64,000 bases of DNA from Schistocerca nitens. Its lineage: Eukaryota; Arthropoda; Insecta; Orthoptera; Acrididae. Below, in pieces: positions 25,650-37,169 of this stretch. The stretch spans positions 706,395,389 through 706,459,388 of the forward strand of contig NC_064616.1 in NCBI RefSeq assembly GCF_023898315.1, in the 5' to 3' direction. The notes beneath the pieces were generated by a model. It saw only the letters and a list, made by a program, of their open reading frames with translations, had not been told where the DNA came from and made no database searches. The position numbers and the translations under genes were made by a program. Position 1 is the first letter of the stretch. The number at the start of each line of letters is the position of its first letter.

Positions 25650-26950
25650 ACAAATAATAAAAACTTTTTATTCTCTTATTATTTTATACCCAATCACCTG
25701 TGTTGTTCCTTCTGCTGGCCAACAGAAGAAGTTGTAAGTTTATGTCCATCCTTAGTACTGACTCTTATCCAGAAAATCTCAAATGTAATTTCAATTTCTA
25801 TCTCATGTGATTTGAGTTCTTATCTACTGTGACAAATACACCAGCTCCATTTACGATTAGACTCTCCTCTCAATATACACTTTAATTTTCCCCAAAAATC
25901 CTATTGCTATCAATTTTGGATTTGACCAAGGTTTATGCATTTGCTATAATTGGAGTGTCACAGCTTTTTCAGGGAGCTTCAAACTCTGACACTTTACTCT
26001 GAATGTTTCAACAGTTAGTCATGGGGATTTTAATACTCTTTTCTGGGCCAGCCATTTCTTTGGATTTTACACTGACACTTCTGGGTCCACTACAGGTGTC
26101 GTTATCTGGGTAGCAGTGTCTGATTTACAGGGCACACCTGACCCATTTATGGAGACTCAACAGTTCTCAACCCTATGACACAAGACCAGAAAGTCACAGC
26201 CTAACTTGTCACAAAACCTTTGAAGTCTCTTGTTTAATCCTTTCACTGTGCTCAGAGCAACGGTGCAGGGCGATGTGAGAGGTGGGGAAGGGGGGGGGGG
26301 GGGTTGCTTGATTAGTTTTCAGAACAAGACTGCAAACTGTGAGTGCAAGGCTGATCTTCTCAACTGAATCTGCCAATAGCTGGAATGATCCAAATATGAG
26401 CTCGGAGCCCAGATAGGAGGAATTGTTTGTTCCAATGGGCACCACAATATGCTGTTTTTGCACCCTGTTCCCTCAATGGCTGCCGGATTAGCTTCTTCAA
26501 CATGTTGAAATAGATCCACAGGTATAAACACTGAGTGCACCTATTGTTCCTTCCCAACACTCCCACTGCCATTTCCCTGAATCCTTCCCTTTCGTTTCTG
26601 CCTCCTCTTAATACTGATCACAGTAGGTTACCCAACAGGTGAAGTGAATCTCACTGGCTCAGTTTTGGTTTCAGTGAAAGATGTTACCTCTAACTTGTTG
26701 GTTAGTCAAATTGATGTAACACCCTGAGTTCCCCCCTATTCTCTGTCTTCCCTATACAGGTCACTTAATGCTATCACTAAATTACCATTCACAGTTAAAT
26801 GAATGAGTAGTAATAGATTTTCTACTTCCTGTAGAGGAGACAAGATCCACGGGAGAGGATAGTGCTTGAGGTATCTTTCATATCTCCTATATGTGACTCT
26901 CGGGAGCTCTCCCAACACGCTCATTTGCAGCAGTTTCCAATTGTTTGGCA
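25650..26950 (-). mobile_element. Probable LINE relic (ORF1 to start of endonuclease)
   Basis: Minus-strand frames contain VVPIGTNNSSYLGSE followed by an IFGSFQLLADSVEKI stretch. This resembles the GTN(D) block of the SGNH/esterase-like domain found in ORF1 of some CR1-type LINEs. Further on, LNIQSKVSEFE-like residues resemble the start of an AP endonuclease. Many frame breaks and stops are present. The LINE identity is an inference from two weak motifs in the expected order. Confidence 0.4.
26291..26303. repeat. Poly-G run
   Basis: An uninterrupted run of 13 G lies in otherwise AT-rich intron. Such a run is prone to length error in assembly and to slippage. Confidence 0.9.
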
Positions 26951-27679
26951 ATAGTCATGATAATTCCAAGTTGCTCATACCATTTTCGAGAAAATCTTTC
27001 ACAGTGCGGCTGCAATGTCACTGGTTCAAAGTTTCACAGAACAGTAGACACATAACTTTAAAATATGCCTGCTGAGTGTCTCTTAATTTCTGGACCTGTT
27101 AAGTTAAAGTGCTTTTAATTCCATTTAAGAATTGAAGCAATTACTATATAAAATGAGATTTCTATTAAGACAATGGAAAAAAAAAATTGGGATAAAAGTT
27201 ATTAATTTCCTGAAACTTTTTTGAGGTTATATTCACTAACAAATGAGAAAATAGCATTAATTTATAATAAACGTAAACTCAAAACTGGCGAATAGCGAGA
27301 CCAATTATCCCGTGTAACACAATAAAAAAAGACCCATTGGGGTACCAGTATATATTAATCACCATCTCAACTTCTCAGGTGGTGATTTACATATACCTTG
27401 AAGTATCAACAGCTGTGGAAGCAAAATGTGGAACACACATAAAATTGTTTCTTTTTGGGTTATCAGCCAAGTGAATGCATAGTCTGGAAAAAAAAGAAAG
27501 ATTCATAAGGTGCTGGTGGCTGGAAAATACCAAGGGGTTGTAAAGCTACCTAACAGGAAAACATTTTCTTTCTATGCTCACAATAGGGCCTTTCCTCACA
27601 ATGTATGAGATTTACATCTTAAGTTTATCTGTTGAGTGTAGGTGAGTATAATGTTCTATAAATAGCACAGTGTTATATA

Positions 27680-27915
27680 AGTGAAGTAAGATGAGAGACA
27701 AGAGAGGGTGAAACCTAGTCCCAGCAAATGGCCTACTCCTCTTTAATAGCACCAAAGGGACCACAGATCTCAACATCACCATCTGACAGGCAGATCAACA
27801 TCTACAATGTCACATGTCCTCACTCCATGACAAAGGTACAGAGAAATCTGGAATTTAATCCAGGACCTTGGTGGAAAGTCTGCTGATTAGGACCATTATG
27901 CCACCACCTGTAACC
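27680..27915 (-). mobile_element. tRNA-derived SINE
   Basis: On the minus strand the head reads GGTGGTGGCATAATGGTCC (A-box-like) and then GTCCTGGATTAAATTCC (B-box-like). The body contains TGGTGCTATTAAAGAGGAGT and ends GGTTTCACCCTCTCTTG. The tail part matches the diverged copy at 13430-13780, so the two define a SINE family separate from the one at 10730. No clear target duplication was seen. Confidence 0.6.
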
Positions 27916-28018
27916 CCTTGTGAACCAAATACTGGTGTCAAACTCTCTTTCACCACCAGGATTCAAACTGGCTACTTCCAAGTTGAATGCAGCCTCACAT
28001 GCATGCATTAGGATCTTG

Positions 28019-28149
28019 GCTATGGAGCACAGTATTTTCTTGAAGCAATATTTCAATGAATTTTCTAGTCATCATCTTCATTTGAATTGAAGATGACTAG
28101 GAGGAATCTAGCTGAAATATTGCTTCAAGATCACACTGCTCTGAGATAT
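28019..28149. repeat. Hairpin-forming element (about 60-bp arms)
   Basis: The left arm CTTGAAGCAATATTTCA...CTAGTCATCATCTTCA (28039-28080) is the inverted complement of 28088-28129, with a loop of only 7 bases. Weaker pairing extends outward (GAGCACAGT against its partner CACACTGCTC). It looks like a small fold-back MITE. Confidence 0.8.
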
Positions 28150-28399
28150 TTTTGTTATCAGAGATTACATAACTTACCCATATTATGTATTATACAACAT
28201 TATGTACTGTACATCATTATTTGATGTAAGTTATAATGTGTTGTTCACCACATAATATGAACATATTCTGTAGGTTGCAAGCACAATGACTTGTCTTACA
28301 TTATGAGTAGATAGTTTACAATATGTAATTTAAAGGACCAAAAATTAACAAATCTTTCATTAGAAAACTAATCTATTACAGATTTATATTTTTGCTTAC

Positions 28400-28435
28400 C
28401 TTCTTCAATTCAGGCTTTTTCTCTGGTTCCTTTTT
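28400..28435 (-). CDS. bt: Projectin PEVK micro-exon (12 codons)
   Basis: This is the smallest exon of the array, 36 nt in phase 0, between acceptor CATATTTCAG and donor GTAAGC. It encodes KKEPEKKPELKK, almost entirely K, E and P. It looks like a shortened version of the P-E-K core of the neighbouring 28-codon cassettes. Exons this small often need special splicing help and are good candidates for isoform-dependent inclusion. Confidence 0.8.
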
Positions 28436-31400
28436 CTGAAATATGAAACAGATAATTAGAAACCTCATATTATCTTGTCTACCATATTTTTGTGGTGATG
28501 AGTAAAAAGCTTCAATAAAGTTATTTATAGGAGAATATTCTCAAAATCTAAACAATGTGTGGTGACTGACAAGAGAAGCACACTGAAGAGAGGTACTATC
28601 ACTCTTACTCTGCATCCTACACCAAAACGTCTTTGCTGGTTGTAGTTTTGTGTGTAATTAGACATTGACTGGACTGGATGCCAACCTGTATTAACTCATA
28701 CTACATTACAAATGTAATAGCTTTCATCACTCCAAAAATTTTATTTTTCATATGGTTATGGCGTTATCTTTATTAGATAGTAAAAAATCACCCATGATAA
28801 AAATGGATTTCAACACTAGCATTCAAAATGGCCAGCATTTAGTCAAGGAACTCTCCAAACACATGTTGTTTAACCCTTAAGTTTCTCTAGGGATTGAGTT
28901 ATTGTAGCCCCATGAAAGATGGGTGTCTTCAGATCATTTCTTAAAATACTTTTTAATTCAAGTTTCTCAATACAGCATTACTGCAGTTAGCATTTGTATA
29001 TACATAAGTAAATATAAATACAAACTGCCATGTATAGAAAATCAAGCATTTTCAGTTAAAATAAAATTTAAAAATTTCTGAAATTACCTAGCAATTGCGT
29101 ATCTTAATCCCCACAAGAAATGTATGTGCTCATCTACACATAATTGTAAAGGCTCTTCATCACAGAGCAGTAAGTGTCAAACCTAGCAGTGAAATGAGTT
29201 CATATGTTTGTTTCACAACTTAGGAAGGATGACTTCGTAATCATATGAATAACTGGCATTTGCTAGGATGATGAAAATTGAGCTTCTGGAGAAACAACCT
29301 TCAATAAAGTTGAGACAAATTGAAAAAATTACCCAAGGGCTTCACAATCAATACAGAATATTCATGGTATTAGGGTTGTGTAGCAAATGAAATTCTCTTC
29401 CATAAACTTCATGATAACATGCCACTGTGAAACAACTGATTGATGATTTTATTCATAACTGTTATTTTTTCAGCAATGGTGTCATATATTTGTTTTCAGA
29501 ATAAAATTCAGTTATCTGCTGCACAATTGGAATATTTATTCAAAATAATCTTATTTTCTGTCTGGTGAACAATGTTTTTATTTCAAACTAGCTGGTTTCT
29601 GACAATGTCACCTATCTGCAGTCATATCTCAGAGTTAAAGAGTAATCTGTCTTAACACAACTATCACTTCATTGTCATATACATGGTAGCGCCTGAAACC
29701 AGTCATTTTGAAATAAAAATAGTGATTGACAGGCAGAAAAGAAGTCTATTTTGTATAAATAAGGATCATGAATAATTCCCTGTCACAAATATGTCCACTT
29801 TTGATGGAATATTTATTTCACTTAACTGGTTTCAACAAATAAATCTGTTATCTTCAGAAGTTTGATGTTGGCTTCATAGACATCAATAACTTCATCAATG
29901 AAGGATAGTGCCATGACATGTCACAAAATTTACTAATTGTATATGATAATTATAACCACAGACTGATGGATATGAGAGTGAGTGATTCATCAATGTCACA
30001 TGAAAAGTTGTGGACAAATGAATACTAAAGATAAAGTATGTACCAAACTGCTGTTTATGAGTGCAACTACACAACTGCAAAGACAAATCAAAATATGTGC
30101 AGCTTCTAATGGCAGATTGAAAAGAAGCAGTATAAAACACCACTATTATAATTCCAGTAATCATTAAAGTTTCATCATTTCTTGAAAATTTTCATTTGGC
30201 AAGATGTTTTAACACACCAAATCAAAACAAAGACACACCAAATGAAAATAAAGACAAAGGAAGTTTTTGCAAAACTATATAATACATTTATAAGACATGA
30301 AATAACAGTATCTATAAGGTAACATTCCCTCTGCACAATTCTCATGCTCACATCTTGGGCTAAAGATGTAACTTAGAAGCATCAGTACAGTGAACTTTCT
30401 CCATCCAGAAAGTTGACATTATGGTAGACAAAGTTATGATTACTGCAATATCAACAGATAGGAGGTATTATTTTGCAGGTTTTGTCAAAAACACTGAACC
30501 ATTATGAACATAACAGTCAGTGTATTTCTTAAACATGAGTGACATCATGCACTGTCTTTATATCGCTGAGTTGTGTTATTAGAACAAAATCAGAAGTCTC
30601 ACTACACCTAGTGGAGCTGAATCCAGGTTTTGACATTATAAATGCACACAAACAGATTGTTAATGTGAGTCAATGTAAGATATATACGCGGTGAAGCACC
30701 TAAACTGTATACCTGAAATAGCTTATGGCTCATTCAAGACATTCATAATCTCTTTTTATCTAGACAAGTAGTCACCAGGGACTCATAAAACAAAAGTTAA
30801 CATGTTATCAAACGTCATTGAAACTGAGATACAGGCACTCACTTTTTTTAAAAAAACGATATAACTCGGCTTTTTTCCACCAGAAGGAAGATCTATATGA
30901 GACAAATACAATTATGATTTTTTGCAAGTCTGACAATAAATTATAGACTAAGAATTCAGCAAATACAGGGATTTCTGTGCTGTTGTTATGACAGTGTTTA
31001 TGATAGTTCAGAAGTTTACTCCACTTTCCACAAAAACTGGTGCTGCTGAAGCCTCAATGGAAACCAGCATCATGAATGCAAGAGATACTTGATCAGGCTA
31101 CAAAACAGGCCAATTGGCTTTCAGGGATGTAATATTTTCTTTGATACAAAAAATGTTTAAACTTTTGTAAACTCTGTTCAAGCATAACTTTCTGCCTCAA
31201 CTCTGCGGTGCAAGTTTCCCTGAAGGGTGGTTTAAACTTCTAAGTGGCTACTTAAATGGCTGCAACAACAGCATAGAAATCCCCATATTCAATGTATTTT
31301 TATTTTGTTGTTTTCAGTGAACCCTACAAAAGAGTCATATTACTTAACTTAATGTGGTACAAAAAGTACCATAGTGAGATAAAAAAAAGTTGATAGTATT

Positions 31401-31762
31401 ATCTTTATGACTAGTGACACAGCAAAATTTCATTGATTTTCTTTCATAAACCTCTGGTGACTATTCATCTATGCAAAAAGAGGTTATAAATATTGTCAAT
31501 AATTTGAAAGTTGTTTAAAGTGAAAAAGATATCACTTCTCTCTGTAAACCATTTGTTAAAGAAATTCTGCATATCATTCCTTACCAGCTATTTAGTTTTC
31601 ATGACCAAAATCCTTTCACATTATATATTGTTTGTGTAATGATTAAGCAGTGTGAACAGTGACAGAAATAGTGGAAGAATTTAGTCTTTCTTCTGCAGTA
31701 TTACTGTTAGAAAGTTACCCAGAAGTTGTACCGTTGTAAGTGTGAATACTGTTTACAATTAC
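28436..31762 (-). other. Intron, 3.3 kb
   Basis: It contains one inverted-repeat element (29564-29730). The remaining sequence is AT-rich with no recognised gene or repeat. Confidence 0.6.
29564..29730. repeat. Small inverted-repeat element (MITE-like)
   Basis: The left arm ATTTTTATTTCAAA..GCTGGTTTC pairs with the right arm CTGAAACCAGTCATTTTGAAA, about 40 bp each, around an 85-bp centre. It resembles small non-autonomous DNA elements; no target duplication was established. Confidence 0.6.
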
Positions 31763-31846
31763 CTTCTCTGGCTCCACTTTCTTAATGGGCTCAACCTTCT
31801 TTTCCACTGGCTTCTCCTCCTTTTTCTCAACTTTTTCTTCCACCTT
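31763..31846 (-). CDS. bt: Projectin PEVK cassette exon (28 codons)
   Basis: This phase-0 exon of 84 nt lies between acceptor TCTCTATAG and donor GTAATT. It begins KVEEKVEKKEEKPVEKK, continues VEPIKK and ends VEPEK. It is made only of K, E, V, P and one I, a textbook PEVK sequence. Such sequence is unstructured and acts as an entropic spring in titin-like proteins. It aligns with the exons at 36135-36218 and 43679-43765 (shared KPVEKKVEP and KKVEP blocks), so these arose by exon duplication. Confidence 0.85.
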
Positions 31847-32536
31847 CTATAGAGAATAATGTGTTACAGAGTTAAGCGACAAGCTGTGGTGATCATTATC
31901 GTAATACTTATTTCTGAAATGTTTCAAATCCACAAGATTCTATGGAACAAAACATGTTTTAAATCTAATCTAATTAGCAGAAGTAGTTTTCGGGCAGTTA
32001 ACAATGATATTCTCCTACTATGCCGTTACCAAACAGAATGGAACAAATATCAATGGAATGTTTTAATACTGTTTCTGAATAGCTGGTTTCATTCAGATAA
32101 CATACTCTGGAAATATATACTCTAGGTGTGAATTGGTTAAATACATGGCAATAAGCCAAATAATGTTCCTTCCCCAAAGAATATCTATAGCAGTTTAAAA
32201 AATAATGTAGTTACTGCATAGATGATAATGATTGTCACTGATAACTAGCAATGCCAATTACTTCTGTGACACAGAAGAAAAATTTTGAGAAGCAGTAGTA
32301 GGCAAAGGATTGTGTAATCTTCCACATAGTCATTTTCTGCAAGAGTTTTTGTATCTACCAAGACACTGAAGTAACTACAGTTTTTAAGACATGTTGTGTA
32401 AGTTGTCAATGTCGATGTTTGCAGTCTATTTTGTTCTTCTCATTATTAAATGCTGTCAATAACAAATTCTTGAATTTATATTTACTACATATCATATTAA
32501 AGAAACAGTAAAATTTTCATTTAGTAAAATCTCATA

Positions 32537-33990
32537 CACTGGTGTTCAAAACTTAAGGATGAGAGTAGACTTCAAAAGTTACTGCCAAGTAACATAGCTC
32601 AATAAAATTTGGACAATACATAAACAGACCTGCCATTATAGTACATAAGGTAACCGAAAGGAACACACAATGAGACAAACAGAAATGGGACTTTTATTCA
32701 AAGACAATAATAACAATGAAGTCACCACAATTCATGATGGTACCCTGGACATTACAAAAGGTGGTTCTCAGTAAGGCATGTAATCACCATGGACAGCAAT
32801 GTACACTCTACAGTGTGCTCCCACATTGGCCACAATGTTGGTAAGGAGTTCTTGTGGTACTTGGTTTCATTCCTACACCAGTGAGGTTGACAACTGCTGG
32901 ATGATCCTTGATACATGTGGACATGTTATAATATGTCTTCCCAACGCACCCCACATGTGTTCAGTAGGATTTAAATCAGTGGAACTGTGTCATAATAATG
33001 CGCACATGCATTGTCATCGATAAAAATGAGGTTAGACATGCATGGGGAAGGAGTACAGTGTCATAACAATGCTGATATGTGAGTGTACCATGTTCAAAGA
33101 ACAGGAGGTCAGTATGAGCATGCAACATTATGTCACACCACACCTAACACATGGACCACCAAAACAATCATGTTTGACAACATTCCTGGGTGCATTACGT
33201 GTTCCCACCTCTTGCCATATGAGGGTAGGTCCAGCATTGTCGAACATAATCATTTTGGTTGTGCAGTTATTATGGGAGTGGAAGCATAATGTTGTATGGC
33301 TATACTGACCTCCAGGTACCTGAACATGGTACACTCACTGGTCAACATTATTGTGAGTCTGTACTACTTCATCATGTTTATCTTTTCAGGGACGCATTCG
33401 GTCCTGACTTCATTTTTATTGATGACAATGCATAACAGCATTGAACAGTACATGTGGAGGAGCTCTTGGTAGAAGAGGATATTTGATGAACAGACCTGAC
33501 CTGCCCATTCCCCCAATTTAAATCCATTTGAGGACATGTGGGATATATTGGTGACACACATTGTGACACATCTACATGCAGCAATGACCACCCAGCAGTA
33601 GTCAAACTTGCTGGTGGAGGAATGGAATCCCCTCCCACAAGAACTCCTAATCAACATTGGGGCCAGCATGGGAGCATGCTGCAAAGCATGTACCCATGGT
33701 GATCACACACCCTGTTAAGATCCATGTCCTGCCATCTGTAATGTCTAGGGGAACACCATGAATCACAGTGATTTCAGTGTTATTATTGCCTCTGAATGAA
33801 AGTGTCTTTTCTCTTTGCCTAATTACAAGTGTCATTTCTCTTTACCTAATTACACATTTCTTGCAGTTACCGTCTGTACTAAACTGTAGCAGTTCTTTCT
33901 CTGAACTGTCCAGCTTTCAGTGAACTATCTAACTTGATACTGACACAACATGCAAAAATTACTTTCATCCTTAAGCTTTGCACACCAGTG
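32537..33990. mobile_element. Palindromic Tc1-family derivative (two inverted 3' halves)
   Basis: TIRs begin CACTGGTGT(T/G)CAAA..TTAAGGATGA at both ends and TA flanks at 32535-32536 and 33991-33992. Each half encodes the C-terminal part of a Tc1-like transposase, reading outward in opposite directions. On the plus strand, near 33390-33720, are an IDDNA-like block, NPFEDMWDI and a terminal ACTHGDHTP block. On the minus strand, near 33030-32770, are IFIDDNACAH, DLNPTEHMWG and VHGDYMPY. The two copies are alignable from the ends to near 33210. There is no N-terminal half, and both copies have frame breaks. It is a fold-back derivative, not a functional element. Confidence 0.8.
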
Positions 33991-34106
33991 TATAATGAGA
34001 AAGTCAAAACACATATCTGTGTTTCATAATAAATTCCAAACAGCTTTCATGAAGGTGACACAGCTTTGTACCCTGTAAATGATTATAGAAATTCCTGGCT
34101 ATTATA

Positions 34107-34768
34107 CCGGGTGATCAAAAAGTCAGTATAAATTTGAAAACTGAAAAAAAAAAATGCAGAATAATGTAGATAGAGAGGTACAAATTGACACACACATGCT
34201 TGTAATGACATGGGGTTTTATTAGAACCAAAACAATACAAAGTTCAAAAAATGCCAGACAGATGGCGCTTCATTTGATCAGAATAGCAATAATTAGCATA
34301 ACAAAGTAAGACAAAGCAAAGATGATGTTCTTTACAGTAAATGCTCAATATTTCCACCATCATTCTTCAACAATAGCTGTAGTCGAGGAATAATGTTGTG
34401 AACAGCACTCTAAAGCACGTCCGGCGTTATGGTGAGGCATTGGCGTCAGATGTTGTCTTTCAGCATCCCTAGAGATGTTGGTCGATCGCGATACACTTGC
34501 GACTTCAGGTAACCCCAAAGTTAATAATCACACGGACTGAGGTCTGGGGACCTGGGAGGCCAAGCATGACGAAAGTGGCGGCTGAGCACACGATCATCAC
34601 CAAACGACGCGCGTAAAAGATCTTTCACACGTCTAGCTTTTTTTGTTTTAATAAAATCCCATGTCATTCCAAGCATGTGAGTCAATTTTTACCTCTCTAT
34701 CTACTCTATCTACATTATTCTGTGGTTTATTAAGTTTTCAAATTTATACTGACGTTTTGATCACCCGG
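34107..34768 (-). mobile_element. Internally deleted mariner-superfamily element
   Basis: The TIRs (CCGGGTGATCAAAAAGTCAG and its near-complement at 34749-34768) are flanked by TA at 34105-34106 and 34769-34770. Terminal similarity extends about 110 bp. Inside, the minus strand encodes only the end of a transposase: WPPRSPDLSPCDY, LWGYLKSQVYRDRPTS, then LLKNDGGNIEHLL. A stop replaces one residue after CDY. The 5' part, with the first catalytic residues, is deleted. It would need a transposase supplied by another copy. Confidence 0.8.
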
Positions 34769-34925
34769 TATTTTACAAAATTTATTTCTGCTACACTCTG
34801 AAAGTAGCTGTAATCAGTTGCTATATTACTATTTTAAATGAACCTATGTAGGACCTATTATCAGAATACATTCTATTGTTGTGCAGTGCTTTGTGTTTAG
34901 ACAGTTCAGAATATGATGATATGTG

Positions 34926-35077
34926 AATAGAATCTTCAGTGATATGGCAAAAAAGAAACACTGGGACGTGGGCATCAAATATTGTTTCTTTTCATATTAA
35001 AACACACACACATACACACATTTTTGCATTTGATGTCCATGTGCCAATGCTCTACCATGTCACTGAAGATTGTATTC
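34926..35077. repeat. Small hairpin element
   Basis: AATCTTCAGTGATATGG (from 34930) pairs with CCATGTCACTGAAGATT (ending 35073), and GGACGTGGGCATCAAAT pairs with ATTTGATGTCCATGTGCC. This gives arms of about 50 bp around a 48-bp centre containing a short CA run. Confidence 0.75.
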
Positions 35078-35082
35078 ACACT

Positions 35083-35083
<1 letters not shown>

Positions 35084-35128
<45 letters not shown>
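35084..35128. repeat. (TG)n microsatellite
   Basis: About 22 uninterrupted GT units follow the hairpin element directly. ORFs reading CVCVCV or HTHTHT here are artefacts of the repeat. Confidence 0.95.
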
Positions 35129-35130
<2 letters not shown>

Positions 35131-36134
35131 AAATGACAAGCAATGTGTAAGTTGACACAAAAGGATGAAATACATATTTTCTAGCAAAGTAATTACAGGT
35201 CAGGCACATACCTATGTCATTAAAAAGTACATTCGCACATTGTTAACAGAAGTATTGTTCAAGGAATTACTACATGCAAAAAGACAACTTTTTCTGCTTA
35301 TTGTTCAGTGCAAATACAGTATGTATATTGTCAAGACACCTACTTTCTAGTATAGTATGAACTGCAGTTAAAACAAAAATCATGTATATTAATACCATCA
35401 CGCTAACAGCAAACTTACCAAACAATTTTAGTATATGCACTCAGGCTTTAGTATTTTGTTAAGAAATACCTGTATGGTTAGTTCCTACGCTTAGCATTTC
35501 ACAATAGAATATCAATGTGTTAGTATGCTACACAGATATAATATAAATTGCTTAAGAGGCACTTCTCAATGTAATAGTTTTTCTACCGGCACTCATCAAT
35601 CACCTATGAAGTGGCTAAGTGTGGCTATGAAACGAAGTTGATTTTTTCCCATTTTATCTACAGAAAATGTGAAAATACTGATAGCAGTTTTCATCAGTGC
35701 CTGAGAGAACATTGTCACAATTGCATATTAAACATTTTTATCTGCTTGGTCTTAGATCTTTAGGCTCATTATCAAATTCATAAGCCCGAAAAGGCATGAA
35801 CACAAAATGAAACTGATCTATCCTTTCTCTGCTAAATCATATGGTACAAAAATGGCCTACCATAAAAATATGTTACAGAAGATCCCAAACAGACACTATG
35901 TTAGTCATATGGTACCATAAAACAGAAAAATGTGAAGTGAGTGTGGAAGCCAGTTACCTTTTGGATTATTTTTAAAAATAGATTTATTGGTAGCGAAGAG
36001 AGAAAGAGCAACTTGAAGAATTATAATTTATTTTGTGTGTAAAACATTACACTCTAGAAGTTAAATGTTCCTGCAAAACAGTGCAGTTTTTCATGGAAAT
36101 CAAGTGAATGGAAGGAGATAAGTTTTACATTTAC

Positions 36135-36218
36135 CTTTACAGTTTCCACTTTCTTAGGCTCAGGCTTCTTTTGTGTTGGTTTCTCTTCCTCTTTTTTCTC
36201 AACTTTTTTCTCCTCTTT
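36135..36218 (-). CDS. bt: Projectin PEVK cassette exon (28 codons)
   Basis: This phase-0 exon of 84 nt lies between acceptor TTGTCTTTAG and donor GTAAAT. It begins KEEKKVEKKEEEKPTQKK and ends PEPKKVETVK. It aligns along its length with the cassettes at 31763 and 43679, with TQ replacing VE in the middle. The intron just before it (CATTATTGTCTTTAG) is almost identical to that before 43679, showing that the duplicated unit included flanking intron. Confidence 0.85.
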
Positions 36219-37169
36219 CTAAAGACAATAATGAATTTGAATTACAGTGCAGAAAGTGGGTAACACTGTTGCAGTAATGATACTGTGCAATAATTTTGGT
36301 TTCAAGGATAAGCAGAGTTGTTAAAGGAGAATCCCTCATACCCAACAAAAACGTTACCTAGGTAATACATTTATTATGTCGAATGGGCATCACTGTTAAA
36401 ATAATCTCACTGCAGAAACAGGTAACGAAATTCTGTTTACAGCAACTTTCATTAATTTGTTGCAATATTAAATACGATAGGAGCCTGAAAATTTACCAAA
36501 GTGTTACAGTGACTTATATAAAATGCATCATGACAGAACAGCATTCCATTACACCAGAAGGATTATTTAGTATCCAAATGGCATAAGTTCTAAGACATTA
36601 GCATGCATGATACTGCCACGCTCTGTTGTTGAAATCTGTCTCACTAAAATATACTTATATTCATGGGAGGTGATTGTTTATCTTTGTAATCTTGATAAGT
36701 TTGAAAAGATAAGGTGATATAAAAATACCACAGCCTGTGACAAAGAGTGATGTGCTGAATTGAAATGTCGTGTGATGAGGGCCTCCCGTTTGAGGTTGCC
36801 AGGAGTATAATTCCAGTTTCGCCATTTGGTGCCTTATAATTTTATCATTATCATTTCAAAATAATACTACCGGCAAACGTTTTCATTAGTTTTTATCATT
36901 TGTCATTACAATCATTCTGTTATTATCAGTATTCAATTTATATTACACATAGTATACATATTGATAACTTTTGCAAATATAATCAATACACATGTGACTT
37001 TTTCCTATTAAAATCACCAATATTCACTTCTTTAAGGGTACCAGAATCTTCCTGACTAGTTTAGGTTAATGATATGGAACTGCAAATTCAGTTACGATCC
37101 CAATATGATTAAAAACCACAATGTAACAGAATATCCTACAACGGGAGCTGCCAGAATATAGTCCTCGTA

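Larger units (their letters stand above)
25232..28399 (-). other. Intron, 3.2 kb
   Basis: It contains a minus-strand LINE-like relic (25650-26950) with a G run at 26291-26303, a SINE (27680-27915) and a hairpin element (28019-28149). The remainder (26951-27679) shows nothing recognisable. Confidence 0.6.
31847..36134 (-). other. Intron, 4.3 kb
   Basis: It contains a palindromic Tc1-type element (32537-33990), a deleted mariner-superfamily element (34107-34768), a small hairpin element (34926-35077) and a (TG)n repeat (35084-35128). The 1 kb before the next exon holds nothing recognisable. Confidence 0.6.

Noticed and set aside
34939..35187. Open frames with CVCVCV and HTHTHT runs on opposite strands
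   Set aside because: They are produced by the (TG)n repeat and its hairpin neighbour.
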